This document shows positions 49,072 through 57,166 of a stretch of DNA of 64,000 nt, one piece after another. Position numbers and translations under genes: made by a program. The DNA is taken from assembly GCF_018398425.1 (NCBI RefSeq), contig NZ_JADPMV010000002.1:992001-1056000 (forward strand), written 5' to 3'. How positions within the stretch are numbered: the stretch's first letter is position 1; each line of letters opens with the position of its first letter. The notes beneath the pieces were generated by a model, which saw only the letters and a program-made list of their open reading frames with translations, ran no database searches and was not told where the DNA came from. The stretch comes from Pseudomonas lalucatii. Lineage in GTDB: Bacteria > Pseudomonadota > Gammaproteobacteria > Pseudomonadales > Pseudomonadaceae.

Positions 49072-50679
49072 ATGCCCAAGCCTTCACCCCTGCTCCACCT
49101 GCTGCTGGCCGCCGCCCTCGCCGCAGCCAGCCAGGTCCATGCCGCCGGCGCCAGCCTGGTGGTGTGCAGCGAAGCCAGTCCCGAAGGCTTCGATATCGTC
49201 CAGTACACCGCCGCCACCACCGCCGACGCCACGGCGGAAACCCTCTTCGAGCGCCTGGTGCGCTTCGCCCCCGGCAGCACCGAGCTGGTGCCTGCCCTGG
49301 CCGAGCGCTGGGAGATCGCGGCCGATGGCCTGAGCTACACCTTCCACCTGCGCCGGGGCGTGCAATTCCACAGCACCGCCTGGTTCAGCCCGAGCCGCGA
49401 GCTCGATGCCGACGACGTGCTGTGGAGCTTCCAGCGCCAGCTCGACCCCGAGCATCCCTGGCACGCGCTGTCCGTGCGCGGCTTCCCCTACGCCGAAGCC
49501 ATGGCGATGGCGCAATCGATCGAGCGCATCGACAAGCTCGACACCCATAGCCTGCGCTTCGTCCTCCGGCGACCCGAGGCGCCCTTCCTGGCCAACCTGG
49601 CCATGGGCTTCGCCTCCATCTATTCCGCCGAGTACGCCGCCCAGCTGCTGGCGGCCGGCAAGACGGAACAACTCAATCGCCTGCCGGTCGGCACCGGCCC
49701 CTTCGTCTTCGAGCGCTATGCCAAGGATGCGCAGATCCGCTACCGGGCCAACCCCGCGTACTGGGACGGCGCGCCGAAGATCGGCAAGCTGATTTTCGCC
49801 ATCACCCCCGAGCCCAACGTGCGCCAGCAGAAGCTCAGGGCCGACGACTGCCAGATCGCCCTCTATCCGCGGCCGGTGGACATTCCGGCGCTGAAGGCCG
49901 ACGCCGACCTGCAGGTCCTCGAACTCGACTCGCTGCTGACCGCCTATATCGGCATCAACACCCGCCGCCCGCCGCTGGATGACCCGCGCGTGCGCCAGGC
50001 GCTGAACCTGGCGTTCGACAAGGACGCCTATATCCGCGCCCAGTACGGCGCGGACAACGCCAGCCCGGCGGTGGCGCCCTATCCGCCGACCCTGTGGGGC
50101 CACGACCCGCGACTGCAGGGCTGGCCCCATGATGTCCAGCGGGCCCGCCAGCTGCTGGCCGAGGCCGGCCACGCCGAGGGCTTCAAGCTGTCGATCTGGA
50201 CCCGTCCCGGCGGCGGGCCGACCAACCCCAACCCGGGCATCGGCGCGCAGATGTTCCAGGCCGACCTGGCCGCCATCGGCATCGACGCCGACATCCGCGT
50301 GTTCGAGTGGGGCGAGCTGATCAAGCGGGCCAAGAACGGCGAGCACGACCTGGTGTTCATGGGCTGGGCCGGCGACAACGGCGACCCGGACAACTTCCTC
50401 ACCCCCAACCTGTCCTGCGCCGCCGCCGAGTCCGGCGAGAACCAGGCCGGCTGGTGCCACGCCGAGTTCGATGCGCTGATCGGCCAGGCGCGCCGGGAGT
50501 CCGACCAGAGTCGGCGCGCCGCGCTGTATCGCCAGGCCCTGGCGATCTTCCACGAGCAGGCGCCGTGGATTCCCCTGGCCCACCCCAGGCAGTTCGCCGC
50601 CCTGCGCAAGGGCGTGCGGGGCTTCGTCCTCAGCCCCATGGGCTCGAACAATTTTTCCAAGGTGAAGTTCGATCCGTAG
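49072..50679 (+). CDS. dppA2: Dipeptide ABC transporter substrate-binding protein 2
   Basis: A 535-residue DppA paralogue with a signal peptide (LLLAAALAAASQVHA). The blocks match the first copy (FHLRRGVQFHSTAWF, GTGPFVFERYAKDAQIRY, WAGDNGDPDNFL), but overall it is clearly divergent, so the copies probably differ in peptide preference. The ATG at 49072 follows GGGGACG. Its TAG stop codon lies in the first bases of a REP sequence. PAO1 has more dppA copies in this locus as I recall. Confidence 0.94.
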   Translation: MPKPSPLLHLLLAAALAAASQVHAAGASLVVCSEASPEGFDIVQYTAATTADATAETLFERLVRFAPGSTELVPALAERWEIAADGLSYTFHLRRGVQFHSTAWFSPSRELDADDVLWSFQRQLDPEHPWHALSVRGFPYAEAMAMAQSIERIDKLDTHSLRFVLRRPEAPFLANLAMGFASIYSAEYAAQLLAAGKTEQLNRLPVGTGPFVFERYAKDAQIRYRANPAYWDGAPKIGKLIFAITPEPNVRQQKLRADDCQIALYPRPVDIPALKADADLQVLELDSLLTAYIGINTRRPPLDDPRVRQALNLAFDKDAYIRAQYGADNASPAVAPYPPTLWGHDPRLQGWPHDVQRARQLLAEAGHAEGFKLSIWTRPGGGPTNPNPGIGAQMFQADLAAIGIDADIRVFEWGELIKRAKNGEHDLVFMGWAGDNGDPDNFLTPNLSCAAAESGENQAGWCHAEFDALIGQARRESDQSRRAALYRQALAIFHEQAPWIPLAHPRQFAALRKGVRGFVLSPMGSNNFSKVKFDP

Positions 50680-50728
50680 GAGCGGGCCATGCCCGCGATA
50701 GCTGTTCGCGGGCATGGCCCGCTCCTAC
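50676..50728. repeat. REPIN (two inverted Pseudomonas REP sequences) between dppA2 and dppB
   Basis: Two 23-bp arms in perfect inverted orientation (50676-50698, starting GTAGGAGCGGGCC, and 50706-50728) are split by 7 bases. The sequence is the common Pseudomonas REP type (GTAGGAGCGGGC..GCCCGCGA). The left arm contains the dppA2 stop codon. Such hairpins protect upstream mRNA from 3' decay, and are moved by RAYT proteins. Confidence 0.9.
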
Positions 50729-50798
50729 AACGGAAAAAACCAAGCGCTGGCCCGTGCAGCCGCCGCACTGATGAACCCGATGTGGAGTACCGATAGCC

Positions 50799-51809
50799 AT
50801 GCTGTCCTTTATCGCGCGGCGCCTGGGGCTGCTGATCCCCACCTTCTTCGGCGTCACCCTGCTGACCTTCGCGCTGATCCGCATGATCCCCGGCGACCCG
50901 GTGGAGGTGATGATGGGCGAACGCCGGGTCGACCCGCAGATGCACGCCGAGGCCATGGAGCGCCTGGGCCTGAACAAGCCGCTGTACGCCCAGTACCTGG
51001 ACTACATCGGCGACCTGGCCCAGGGCGACCTGGGCGAATCGCTGCGCACCCGCGAGAGCGTGTGGCGCGAGTTCCTCACCCTGTTCCCCGCCACCCTGGA
51101 ACTGTCGCTGGCCGCCCTGCTGTTCGCCGGCACCCTGGGCCTGATCGCCGGGGTGATCGCCGCGCTGAAACGCGGCTCGCTGTTCGACCACGGGGTGATG
51201 GGCATCTCCCTGGCCGGCTACTCCATGCCGATCTTCTGGTGGGGCCTGCTGCTGATCATGTTCTTCTCCGTGGGCCTGGGCTGGACCCCGGTGTCCGGGC
51301 GCATCGACCTGCTCTACGACATCGAGCCGGTCACCGGCTTCATGCTGATCGACACCCTGCTGGCGGACGAGGAAGGCGCCTTCGTCGACGCCCTGCAGCA
51401 CCTGATCCTGCCGGCCATAGTGCTGGGCACCATCCCCCTGGCGGTGATCGCCCGCATGACCCGCTCGGCGATGCTCGAGGTGCTGCGCGAGGACTACGTG
51501 CGCACCGCGCGGGCCAAGGGCCTGTCGCCGGCCCGGGTGGTGTTCGTCCATGGCCTGCGCAATGCGCTGATCCCGGTGCTCACGGTGTTCGGCCTGCAGG
51601 TCGGCACCCTGCTGGCCGGCGCGGTGCTGACCGAGACCATCTTCTCCTGGCCGGGCATCGGCAAGTGGCTGATCGAGTCGATCGGCGCCCGCGACTACCC
51701 GGTGGTGCAGAACGGCATCCTGCTGATCGCCTGCCTGGTGATCCTGGTCAACTTCGTCGTGGACATCCTCTACGGCCTGGCCAACCCGCGCATCCGCCAC
51801 CAGCGCTGA
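50799..51809 (+). CDS. dppB: Dipeptide ABC transporter permease DppB
   Basis: A 336-residue permease of the OppB/DppB type with six transmembrane helices. The N-terminal helix MLSFIARRLGLLIPTFFGVT is typical, and the EAA-like coupling loop is DYVRTARAKGLSPARVVFVH. It forms the channel with DppC. GGAG lies 11 bp upstream. A REPIN separates it from dppA2. Confidence 0.96.
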   Translation: MLSFIARRLGLLIPTFFGVTLLTFALIRMIPGDPVEVMMGERRVDPQMHAEAMERLGLNKPLYAQYLDYIGDLAQGDLGESLRTRESVWREFLTLFPATLELSLAALLFAGTLGLIAGVIAALKRGSLFDHGVMGISLAGYSMPIFWWGLLLIMFFSVGLGWTPVSGRIDLLYDIEPVTGFMLIDTLLADEEGAFVDALQHLILPAIVLGTIPLAVIARMTRSAMLEVLREDYVRTARAKGLSPARVVFVHGLRNALIPVLTVFGLQVGTLLAGAVLTETIFSWPGIGKWLIESIGARDYPVVQNGILLIACLVILVNFVVDILYGLANPRIRHQR

Positions 51810-51822
51810 GGAGACCCGGACC

Positions 51823-52734
51823 ATGAATGCTTCCACTGAAATGCCGGTCATCGACCAGAGCCTGCTCTACCCCTCGCCGCTCAAGGAGTTCTGGCAGGCC
51901 TTCGCCCACAACAAGGGCGCCGTCGCCGGCCTGCTGTTCATGCTGCTGATCGTGTTCTGCGCGCTGTTCGCCCCCTGGGTGGCGCCGCACGACCCCAGCG
52001 AGCAGTACCGCGACTTCCTGCTGACCCCGCCGCTATGGCTGGAAGGCGGCCAGGCGCAGTTCCTCCTCGGCACCGACGAGCTGGGCCGCGACCTGCTCTC
52101 GCGGCTGATCCATGGTGCGCGCCTGTCGCTGCTGATCGGCCTGTCCTCGGTGCTGATGTCGCTGATCCCGGGCATCCTCCTGGGCCTCACCGCCGGCTTC
52201 TTCCCGCGCCTGCTGGGCCCCTCGATCATGCGCCTGATGGACGTGATGCTGGCCCTGCCCTCGCTGCTGCTGGCGGTGGCCATCGTCGCCATCCTCGGCC
52301 CGGGCCTGATCAACACGGTGATCGCCATCGCCATCGTCTCGCTGCCCTCCTACGTGCGCCTGACCCGCGCCGCAGTGATGGGCGAACTGAACCGCGACTA
52401 CGTCACCGCCTCGCGCCTGGCCGGCGCCGGCCTGGGGCGGCTGATGTTCATCACCGTGCTGCCCAACTGCATGGCGCCGCTGATCGTGCAGGCCACCCTG
52501 AGCTTCTCCTCGGCCATTCTCGACGCCGCCGCCCTGGGCTTCCTCGGCCTCGGCGTGCAACCGCCGACCCCGGAGTGGGGCACCATGCTGGCCTCGGCCC
52601 GCGACTACATCGAGCGCGCCTGGTGGGTGGTGTCGCTGCCCGGTCTGACCATCCTGCTCAGCGTGCTGGCGATCAACCTGATGGGCGACGGCCTGCGCGA
52701 CGCGCTGGACCCGAAACTGAAGAATGCCGCCTGA
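51823..52734 (+). CDS. dppC: Dipeptide ABC transporter permease DppC
   Basis: A 303-residue permease with a cytoplasmic N terminus, a first helix at about residues 36-56, and a coupling loop [19 protein letters not shown]. The block [18 protein letters not shown] before the core is characteristic of OppC/DppC proteins. It follows dppB by 13 bp with GGAG upstream, and precedes dppD by 10 bp. Confidence 0.96.
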   Translation: MNASTEMPVIDQSLLYPSPLKEFWQAFAHNKGAVAGLLFMLLIVFCALFAPWVAPHDPSEQYRDFLLTPPLWLEGGQAQFLLGTDELGRDLLSRLIHGARLSLLIGLSSVLMSLIPGILLGLTAGFFPRLLGPSIMRLMDVMLALPSLLLAVAIVAILGPGLINTVIAIAIVSLPSYVRLTRAAVMGELNRDYVTASRLAGAGLGRLMFITVLPNCMAPLIVQATLSFSSAILDAAALGFLGLGVQPPTPEWGTMLASARDYIERAWWVVSLPGLTILLSVLAINLMGDGLRDALDPKLKNAA

Positions 52735-52744
52735 GGAGCCGCCC

Positions 52745-53719
52745 ATGAGCCTTTTGCAGATCAACAATCTCAGCGTGCGCTTCGGCGACGCCAACGCCGT
52801 GCCGGTGGTCGACGGTCTGGATATCAGCGTCGAGCGCGGCGAGGTGCTGGCCATAGTCGGCGAGTCCGGCTCGGGCAAATCGGTGACCATGATGGCGCTG
52901 ATGGGCCTGATCGAGGCCCCGGGCATCGTCCAGGCCGACAGCCTGCAGTTCGACGGCACCGACATGCTGCGCCTGAAGGGCAAGCAGCGCCGGCACATCG
53001 TCGGCAAGGACCTGTCGATGGTCTTCCAGGACCCGATGACCGCGCTCAACCCCAGCTTCACCGTGGGCTTCCAGATCGAGGAAGTGCTGCGCCAGCACCT
53101 TGGCCTCAGGGGCAGGGCGGCCCGCCAACGGGCCCTGGAACTGCTGGAGAAGGTCGAGATCCCCGCCGCCGCCAGCCGTCTGGACGCCTACCCGCACCAG
53201 CTCTCCGGCGGCATGAGCCAGCGCGTGGCGATCGCCATGGCGATCGCCGCCGAACCCAAGCTGCTGATCGCCGACGAGCCGACCACGGCACTGGACGTGA
53301 CCATCCAGGCACAGATCATGGAGCTGCTGCTCAACCTGCAGCGCGAGCAGGACATGGCCCTGGTGTTGATCACCCACGACCTGGCGGTGGTCGCCGAGAC
53401 CGCCCAGCGGGTCTGCGTGATGTACGCCGGCCAGGCGGTGGAAGTAGGCACCGTACCGCAGTTGTTCGACGCCCCCACTCACCCCTATACCGAGGCGCTG
53501 CTCCAGGCGATTCCCGAGCACAGCCTGGGCGCCCGGCGCCTGGCCACCCTGCCCGGCATCGTCCCGGGCCGCTACGACCGACCCCGGGGCTGCCTGCTGG
53601 CTCCGCGCTGCCCCTATGCCCAGGCACGCTGCCGCGAGCAGCGCCCGGCCCTGGAGGCCCACGGACGGGGCGCTGTGCGCTGCTTCTTCCCCCTCAACCT
53701 GACTGACGAGGTGGCCTGA
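52745..53719 (+). CDS. dppD: Dipeptide ABC transporter ATPase DppD
   Basis: A 324-residue ABC ATPase with Walker A GESGSGKS, signature [14 protein letters not shown], Walker [13 protein letters not shown]. The C-terminal oligopeptide-transporter domain has four cysteines spaced CX5CX6CX16C. The ATG at 52745 is set by GAGGAG; an in-frame ATG seven codons upstream lies in dppC. Its stop overlaps the dppF start by one base. Confidence 0.96.
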   Translation: MSLLQINNLSVRFGDANAVPVVDGLDISVERGEVLAIVGESGSGKSVTMMALMGLIEAPGIVQADSLQFDGTDMLRLKGKQRRHIVGKDLSMVFQDPMTALNPSFTVGFQIEEVLRQHLGLRGRAARQRALELLEKVEIPAAASRLDAYPHQLSGGMSQRVAIAMAIAAEPKLLIADEPTTALDVTIQAQIMELLLNLQREQDMALVLITHDLAVVAETAQRVCVMYAGQAVEVGTVPQLFDAPTHPYTEALLQAIPEHSLGARRLATLPGIVPGRYDRPRGCLLAPRCPYAQARCREQRPALEAHGRGAVRCFFPLNLTDEVA

Positions 53720-54708
53720 TGAACGCCCCTGCCCCCACGGAAAGCATCCTCAGCGCCCGCGACCTGACCCGCCACTATGGCGTGTCGCGCGGCCTGTTCC
53801 AGCCGGCCGCCAGCGTCCAGGCGCTCAACGGCGTGTCCTTCGACCTGGCGGCCGGCAAGACCCTGGCGGTGGTCGGCGAATCCGGCTGCGGCAAGTCGAC
53901 CCTGGCCCGCGCCCTGACCCTGATCGAGGAGCCCAGCTCCGGCAGCCTGCGGATCGCCGGCCAGGAAGTCGCCGGCGCCAGCAAGGCCCAGCGCCAGCAG
54001 CTGCGCCGCGACGTGCAGATGGTGTTCCAGAATCCCTACGCCTCGCTCAACCCGCGACAGAAGGTCGGCGACCAGCTGGGCGAACCGCTGCTGATCAATA
54101 CCCAGCTGTCGCGCGGCGAACGGCGCGAGAAGGTCCAGGCGATGATGCAGCAGGTCGGCCTGCGCCCCGAGCACTACCAGCGCTACCCGCACATGTTCTC
54201 CGGCGGCCAGCGCCAGCGCATCGCCCTGGCCCGGGCGATGATGCTGCAGCCCAGGGTGCTGGTGGCCGACGAGCCGACCTCGGCCCTGGACGTGTCGATT
54301 CAGGCCCAGGTGCTCAACCTGTTCATGGACCTGCAGGAGGAGTTCGGCACCGCTTACGTGTTCATCTCCCACAACCTCTCGGTGGTGCGCCACGTGGCCG
54401 ACGAGGTGCTGGTGATGTACCTCGGCCGCCCGGTGGAGATGGGCCCCAGCGAGGCCATCTACACCCGCCCGCTGCACCCCTACACCCAGGCCCTGCTCTC
54501 GGCCACCCCGACCATCCACCCCGACCCGCTCAAGCCGAAGATCAAGATCGCCGGCGAGCTGCCCAACCCCCTCGACCCGCCGCCGGGCTGCGCCTTCCAC
54601 CAGCGCTGCCCCTATGCCGACGCGCGTTGCCGCCAGGAGTTGCCGCCGCTGCGCCTGCTCGAGGCGCGCCAGGTGGCCTGCCATCACGCGGAACGGATCA
54701 ACGCCTAG
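53719..54708 (+). CDS. dppF: Dipeptide ABC transporter ATPase DppF
   Basis: A 329-residue ABC ATPase pairing with DppD. Walker A is GESGCGKST, signature FSGGQRQRIALARA, and Walker B VLVADEPTSALD. The C terminus carries the same CX5CX6CX16C pattern as DppD (GCAFHQRCPYADARC...). It is last in the dpp operon and faces the pxp operon, with a strong hairpin between. Confidence 0.96.
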   Translation: MNAPAPTESILSARDLTRHYGVSRGLFQPAASVQALNGVSFDLAAGKTLAVVGESGCGKSTLARALTLIEEPSSGSLRIAGQEVAGASKAQRQQLRRDVQMVFQNPYASLNPRQKVGDQLGEPLLINTQLSRGERREKVQAMMQQVGLRPEHYQRYPHMFSGGQRQRIALARAMMLQPRVLVADEPTSALDVSIQAQVLNLFMDLQEEFGTAYVFISHNLSVVRHVADEVLVMYLGRPVEMGPSEAIYTRPLHPYTQALLSATPTIHPDPLKPKIKIAGELPNPLDPPPGCAFHQRCPYADARCRQELPPLRLLEARQVACHHAERINA

Positions 54709-54714
54709 GGCCCC

Positions 54715-54741
54715 GGCGCCGCGCCGACGAGGCGCGGCGCC
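54715..54741. terminator. 11-bp perfect hairpin between convergent dppF and pxpC
   Basis: GGCGCCGCGCC pairs with GGCGCGGCGCC over a GACGA loop, 7 bp from each of the two stop codons. It lacks a T-run on both strands. Confidence 0.6.
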
Positions 54742-54747
54742 CGCCGC

Positions 54748-55668
54748 TCAATGGCCGAAGAACCGGTAGAACACCCGCAGCTCGGCCTGGGCGTCGGCGA
54801 GGCTGACCGGGGTGAACCGCAGCAGGTGACGAGGTGCGCACTGGGCCAGGCGATCCAGGTCGAGCGGGTGCAGCCAGCCGAGCACCGGATAGCCGCCCAT
54901 GGTCTGGTGGTCGGCCTGCAGGATGATCGGCAGGCCGTCGGCCGGCACCTGGATCGCCCCCCGGGCCACCCCTTGCGACCACTGCCCCCGGGGCGGCTGC
55001 AGGGCCTCGCCGAGCAGGCGCGCGCCCATGCGGTCGGACTGCGGGCTGAGCTGCCAGGTGCGGGCGAAGAAGGCCTGCAGCTGCCGTTCGTCGAAGCGGC
55101 CGGCATCGCCGCCGGTGATCACCCGCAGCAGGGGCGTGGCCCGGTAGTCCGGCCGGTAGCGCCAGGGGACGCCGAGGCCTCGGGGCAAGCCGGCCGCCCG
55201 GCACGCCAGCAGGTCGCCGGCACGCAGCGGTTCGCCGCCGCCGTGCACGCCGCCCAGCCCTTCGCGCACCTGGGTGCTGACACTGCCGAGCACCGCCGTG
55301 GCGCGAAAGCCGCCGGCCACCGCCAGGTAGGCGCGCAGGCCGCTGCGCGCGTAGCCCAGCTCGAGGCGCTGGCCCACGCCGATGGCGAAGCGCGACCAGG
55401 GCGGCAGCGGCCGGCCATCGAGGCTGGCGGCGACATCCGCGCCGGTCAGCGCCAGCCAGGTCTCCACCTCGCTCTCCAACTCGACGTGACCCAGGGTGAT
55501 TTCCAGCAACGGCGTGCCCCAGGGGTTGTCCAGCAGGCGATTGGCCCAGGCGGCGGCCTGGCGATCCAGGGGACCTGCCGGCGACACGCCCAGGTGCTGC
55601 CAGCCGTGGCGGCCGCCGTCCTGCAGCAGGCTCAACGGCCCCGGCCTGAGCACCCGCAGGCCGCTCAC
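54748..55668 (-). CDS. pxpC: 5-oxoprolinase subunit C (KipA/biotin-dependent carboxyltransferase-like)
   Basis: A 306-residue protein of the KipA/PxpC family (RVLRPGPLSLLQDGGRHGWQ at the start, AGPLDRQAAAWANRLL next). With PxpA and PxpB it cleaves 5-oxoproline to glutamate with ATP. The start is a GTG at 55668 that overlaps the pxpB stop by 4 bp (GTGA); longer frames to 56112 are shadow sequence. It is last in the pxpABC operon. Confidence 0.93.
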   Translation of the reverse strand: MSGLRVLRPGPLSLLQDGGRHGWQHLGVSPAGPLDRQAAAWANRLLDNPWGTPLLEITLGHVELESEVETWLALTGADVAASLDGRPLPPWSRFAIGVGQRLELGYARSGLRAYLAVAGGFRATAVLGSVSTQVREGLGGVHGGGEPLRAGDLLACRAAGLPRGLGVPWRYRPDYRATPLLRVITGGDAGRFDERQLQAFFARTWQLSPQSDRMGARLLGEALQPPRGQWSQGVARGAIQVPADGLPIILQADHQTMGGYPVLGWLHPLDLDRLAQCAPRHLLRFTPVSLADAQAELRVFYRFFGH

Positions 55669-56342
55669 AGCGGTCCGCCCGCGGCGCGAAAGGTCTGTTC
55701 GTCGATCGCCACGAAGCGCACCCTGTCCCCCAGGGCCAGGGGACAGGGCGGCTGACGCGCCGCATCGAACAGGCGCCAGGGACACAGGCCGAGCAGGTGC
55801 CAGCCGCCGGGCGAGGCCTGGGGATAGACCGCGGTCTGGCGTTCGGCGATGGCCAGGCTGCCGGCCGGCACCCGGGGGCGCGGGGTGGCCCGGCGCGGCA
55901 GCACCAGGCGCTCGTGCAGCTCGCCGAGGTAGGCGAAGCCCGGGGCGAAGCCGATGGCGCCGACCCGGTACTCGCCGGCGCTGTGCAGCTCGATCACCTG
56001 GGCGACGCTCAGCCGGCACGAGTGCGCCACCTCGGCCAGGTCCGCGCCGGCATACCAGATGGGGATCTCGTGCAGGCGCCCGGCGGCGCGGCCCGGGGCC
56101 TCGGCGAGCCACAGGTCGAGCAGCGGGGTCAGGCGCGCGGTCAGCTGCTCGTGATCGGTGCGGCTCAGGTCGTAGTGCAGCAGCAGGCTGGTCCAGCCCG
56201 GCACCAGATCGCGGAGCAGCGGGCCCAGCTCGGCGCGGATGCGCGTGGCCAGCAGGGCCAGGCGCTGCGCCAGGCGCTCATCGGGCTCCTCGGCCAGCAC
56301 CAGCAACAGGGCCTCGGCGCCGGCCGGCTCGAGACGGATCAC
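55665..56342 (-). CDS. pxpB: 5-oxoprolinase subunit B (KipI-like)
   Basis: A 225-residue KipI/PxpB-family protein (LHYDLSRTDHEQL, later VGAIGFAPGFAYLGEL and ASPGGWHLLG). It pairs with PxpC in the ATP-dependent oxoprolinase. It begins with GTG at 56342, overlapping pxpA by 4 bp (GTGA). The three genes are thus coupled. Length is normal. Confidence 0.93.
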   Translation of the reverse strand: MIRLEPAGAEALLLVLAEEPDERLAQRLALLATRIRAELGPLLRDLVPGWTSLLLHYDLSRTDHEQLTARLTPLLDLWLAEAPGRAAGRLHEIPIWYAGADLAEVAHSCRLSVAQVIELHSAGEYRVGAIGFAPGFAYLGELHERLVLPRRATPRPRVPAGSLAIAERQTAVYPQASPGGWHLLGLCPWRLFDAARQPPCPLALGDRVRFVAIDEQTFRAAGGPL

Positions 56343-57085
56343 GCCGCGTCCAGCAACGCCCGCAGGCGCCGCAGCACCGCCAGCGACTCGGCATTGTCGC
56401 CGTGCACGCAGAGGCTGTCGGCACAGAGCTGCAGCGGCTTGCCGTCGATATCGGCGAAGGGATCGCCGCGGGCGATGGCCAGGCCCTGGTCGAGGATGCG
56501 CTGCGGCTCCTTGTGCACCGCCTCGCTCAGGCGCCGCGGCGCCAGCTGGCCGTCGGCCAGGTAGGCGCGGTCGGCGAAGGCCTCGAACATCAGCGGCACG
56601 TCGGCGGCATCGGCGAACTCCAGTTCGCGGCGGTTGTCGGCCAGGGCCAGCACCATCAGCGGCAGGCCCTTGCGGTACAGGGCGCAGGCGTCCAGCACGG
56701 CGGCGAGCAGGGCATCGTCGCGCACCAGGTCGTTGTACAGCGCGCCATGGGGCTTGACGTAGGCCAGCTGGGTGCCGGCGGCACGGCAGAAGGCCTCCAG
56801 CGCGCCGAGCTGGTAGAGCACCAGCGCGGTGACCTCCTCGGGCGAGCAGGCCAGGTGGCGACGGCCGAAACCGGCCAGGTCCGGGTAGGACGGATGGGCG
56901 CCGATGCGCACCCCGTGCCGCACCGCCAGCTCCACGGTGCGCTGCATGCACAGCGGATCGGCGGCATGGAAACCGCAGGCCAGGTTGGCCTGGTCGACCA
57001 GGGGCATGGCCAGGGCATCGTCGCCCATGGTCCAGGCGCCGAAGCTCTCGCCCATGTCGCAGTTCAGCAGTATTCGTCTGTTCAT
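56339..57085 (-). CDS. pxpA: 5-oxoprolinase subunit A (LamB/YcsF family)
   Basis: A 248-residue LamB/YcsF TIM-barrel-like protein: NCDMGESFGAW at the start, NLACGFHAADP, GAHPSYPDLAGFGRR and YVKPHGALYND carry the metal and substrate contacts. First subunit of PxpABC, which detoxifies 5-oxoproline formed from glutamine and from pyroglutamyl peptides. I use the ATG at 57085; a GTG two codons earlier is in frame. No strong ribosome site is seen. Confidence 0.94.
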   Translation of the reverse strand: MNRRILLNCDMGESFGAWTMGDDALAMPLVDQANLACGFHAADPLCMQRTVELAVRHGVRIGAHPSYPDLAGFGRRHLACSPEEVTALVLYQLGALEAFCRAAGTQLAYVKPHGALYNDLVRDDALLAAVLDACALYRKGLPLMVLALADNRRELEFADAADVPLMFEAFADRAYLADGQLAPRRLSEAVHKEPQRILDQGLAIARGDPFADIDGKPLQLCADSLCVHGDNAESLAVLRRLRALLDAA

Positions 57086-57166
57086 GGACACAAGCTTAGA
57101 GCCGCGCTGCCGCCGGGAAAAGTCCGCCGCCCGCTTTGGGCAGTGGCGGCGGCCCCCGCTCGCACC

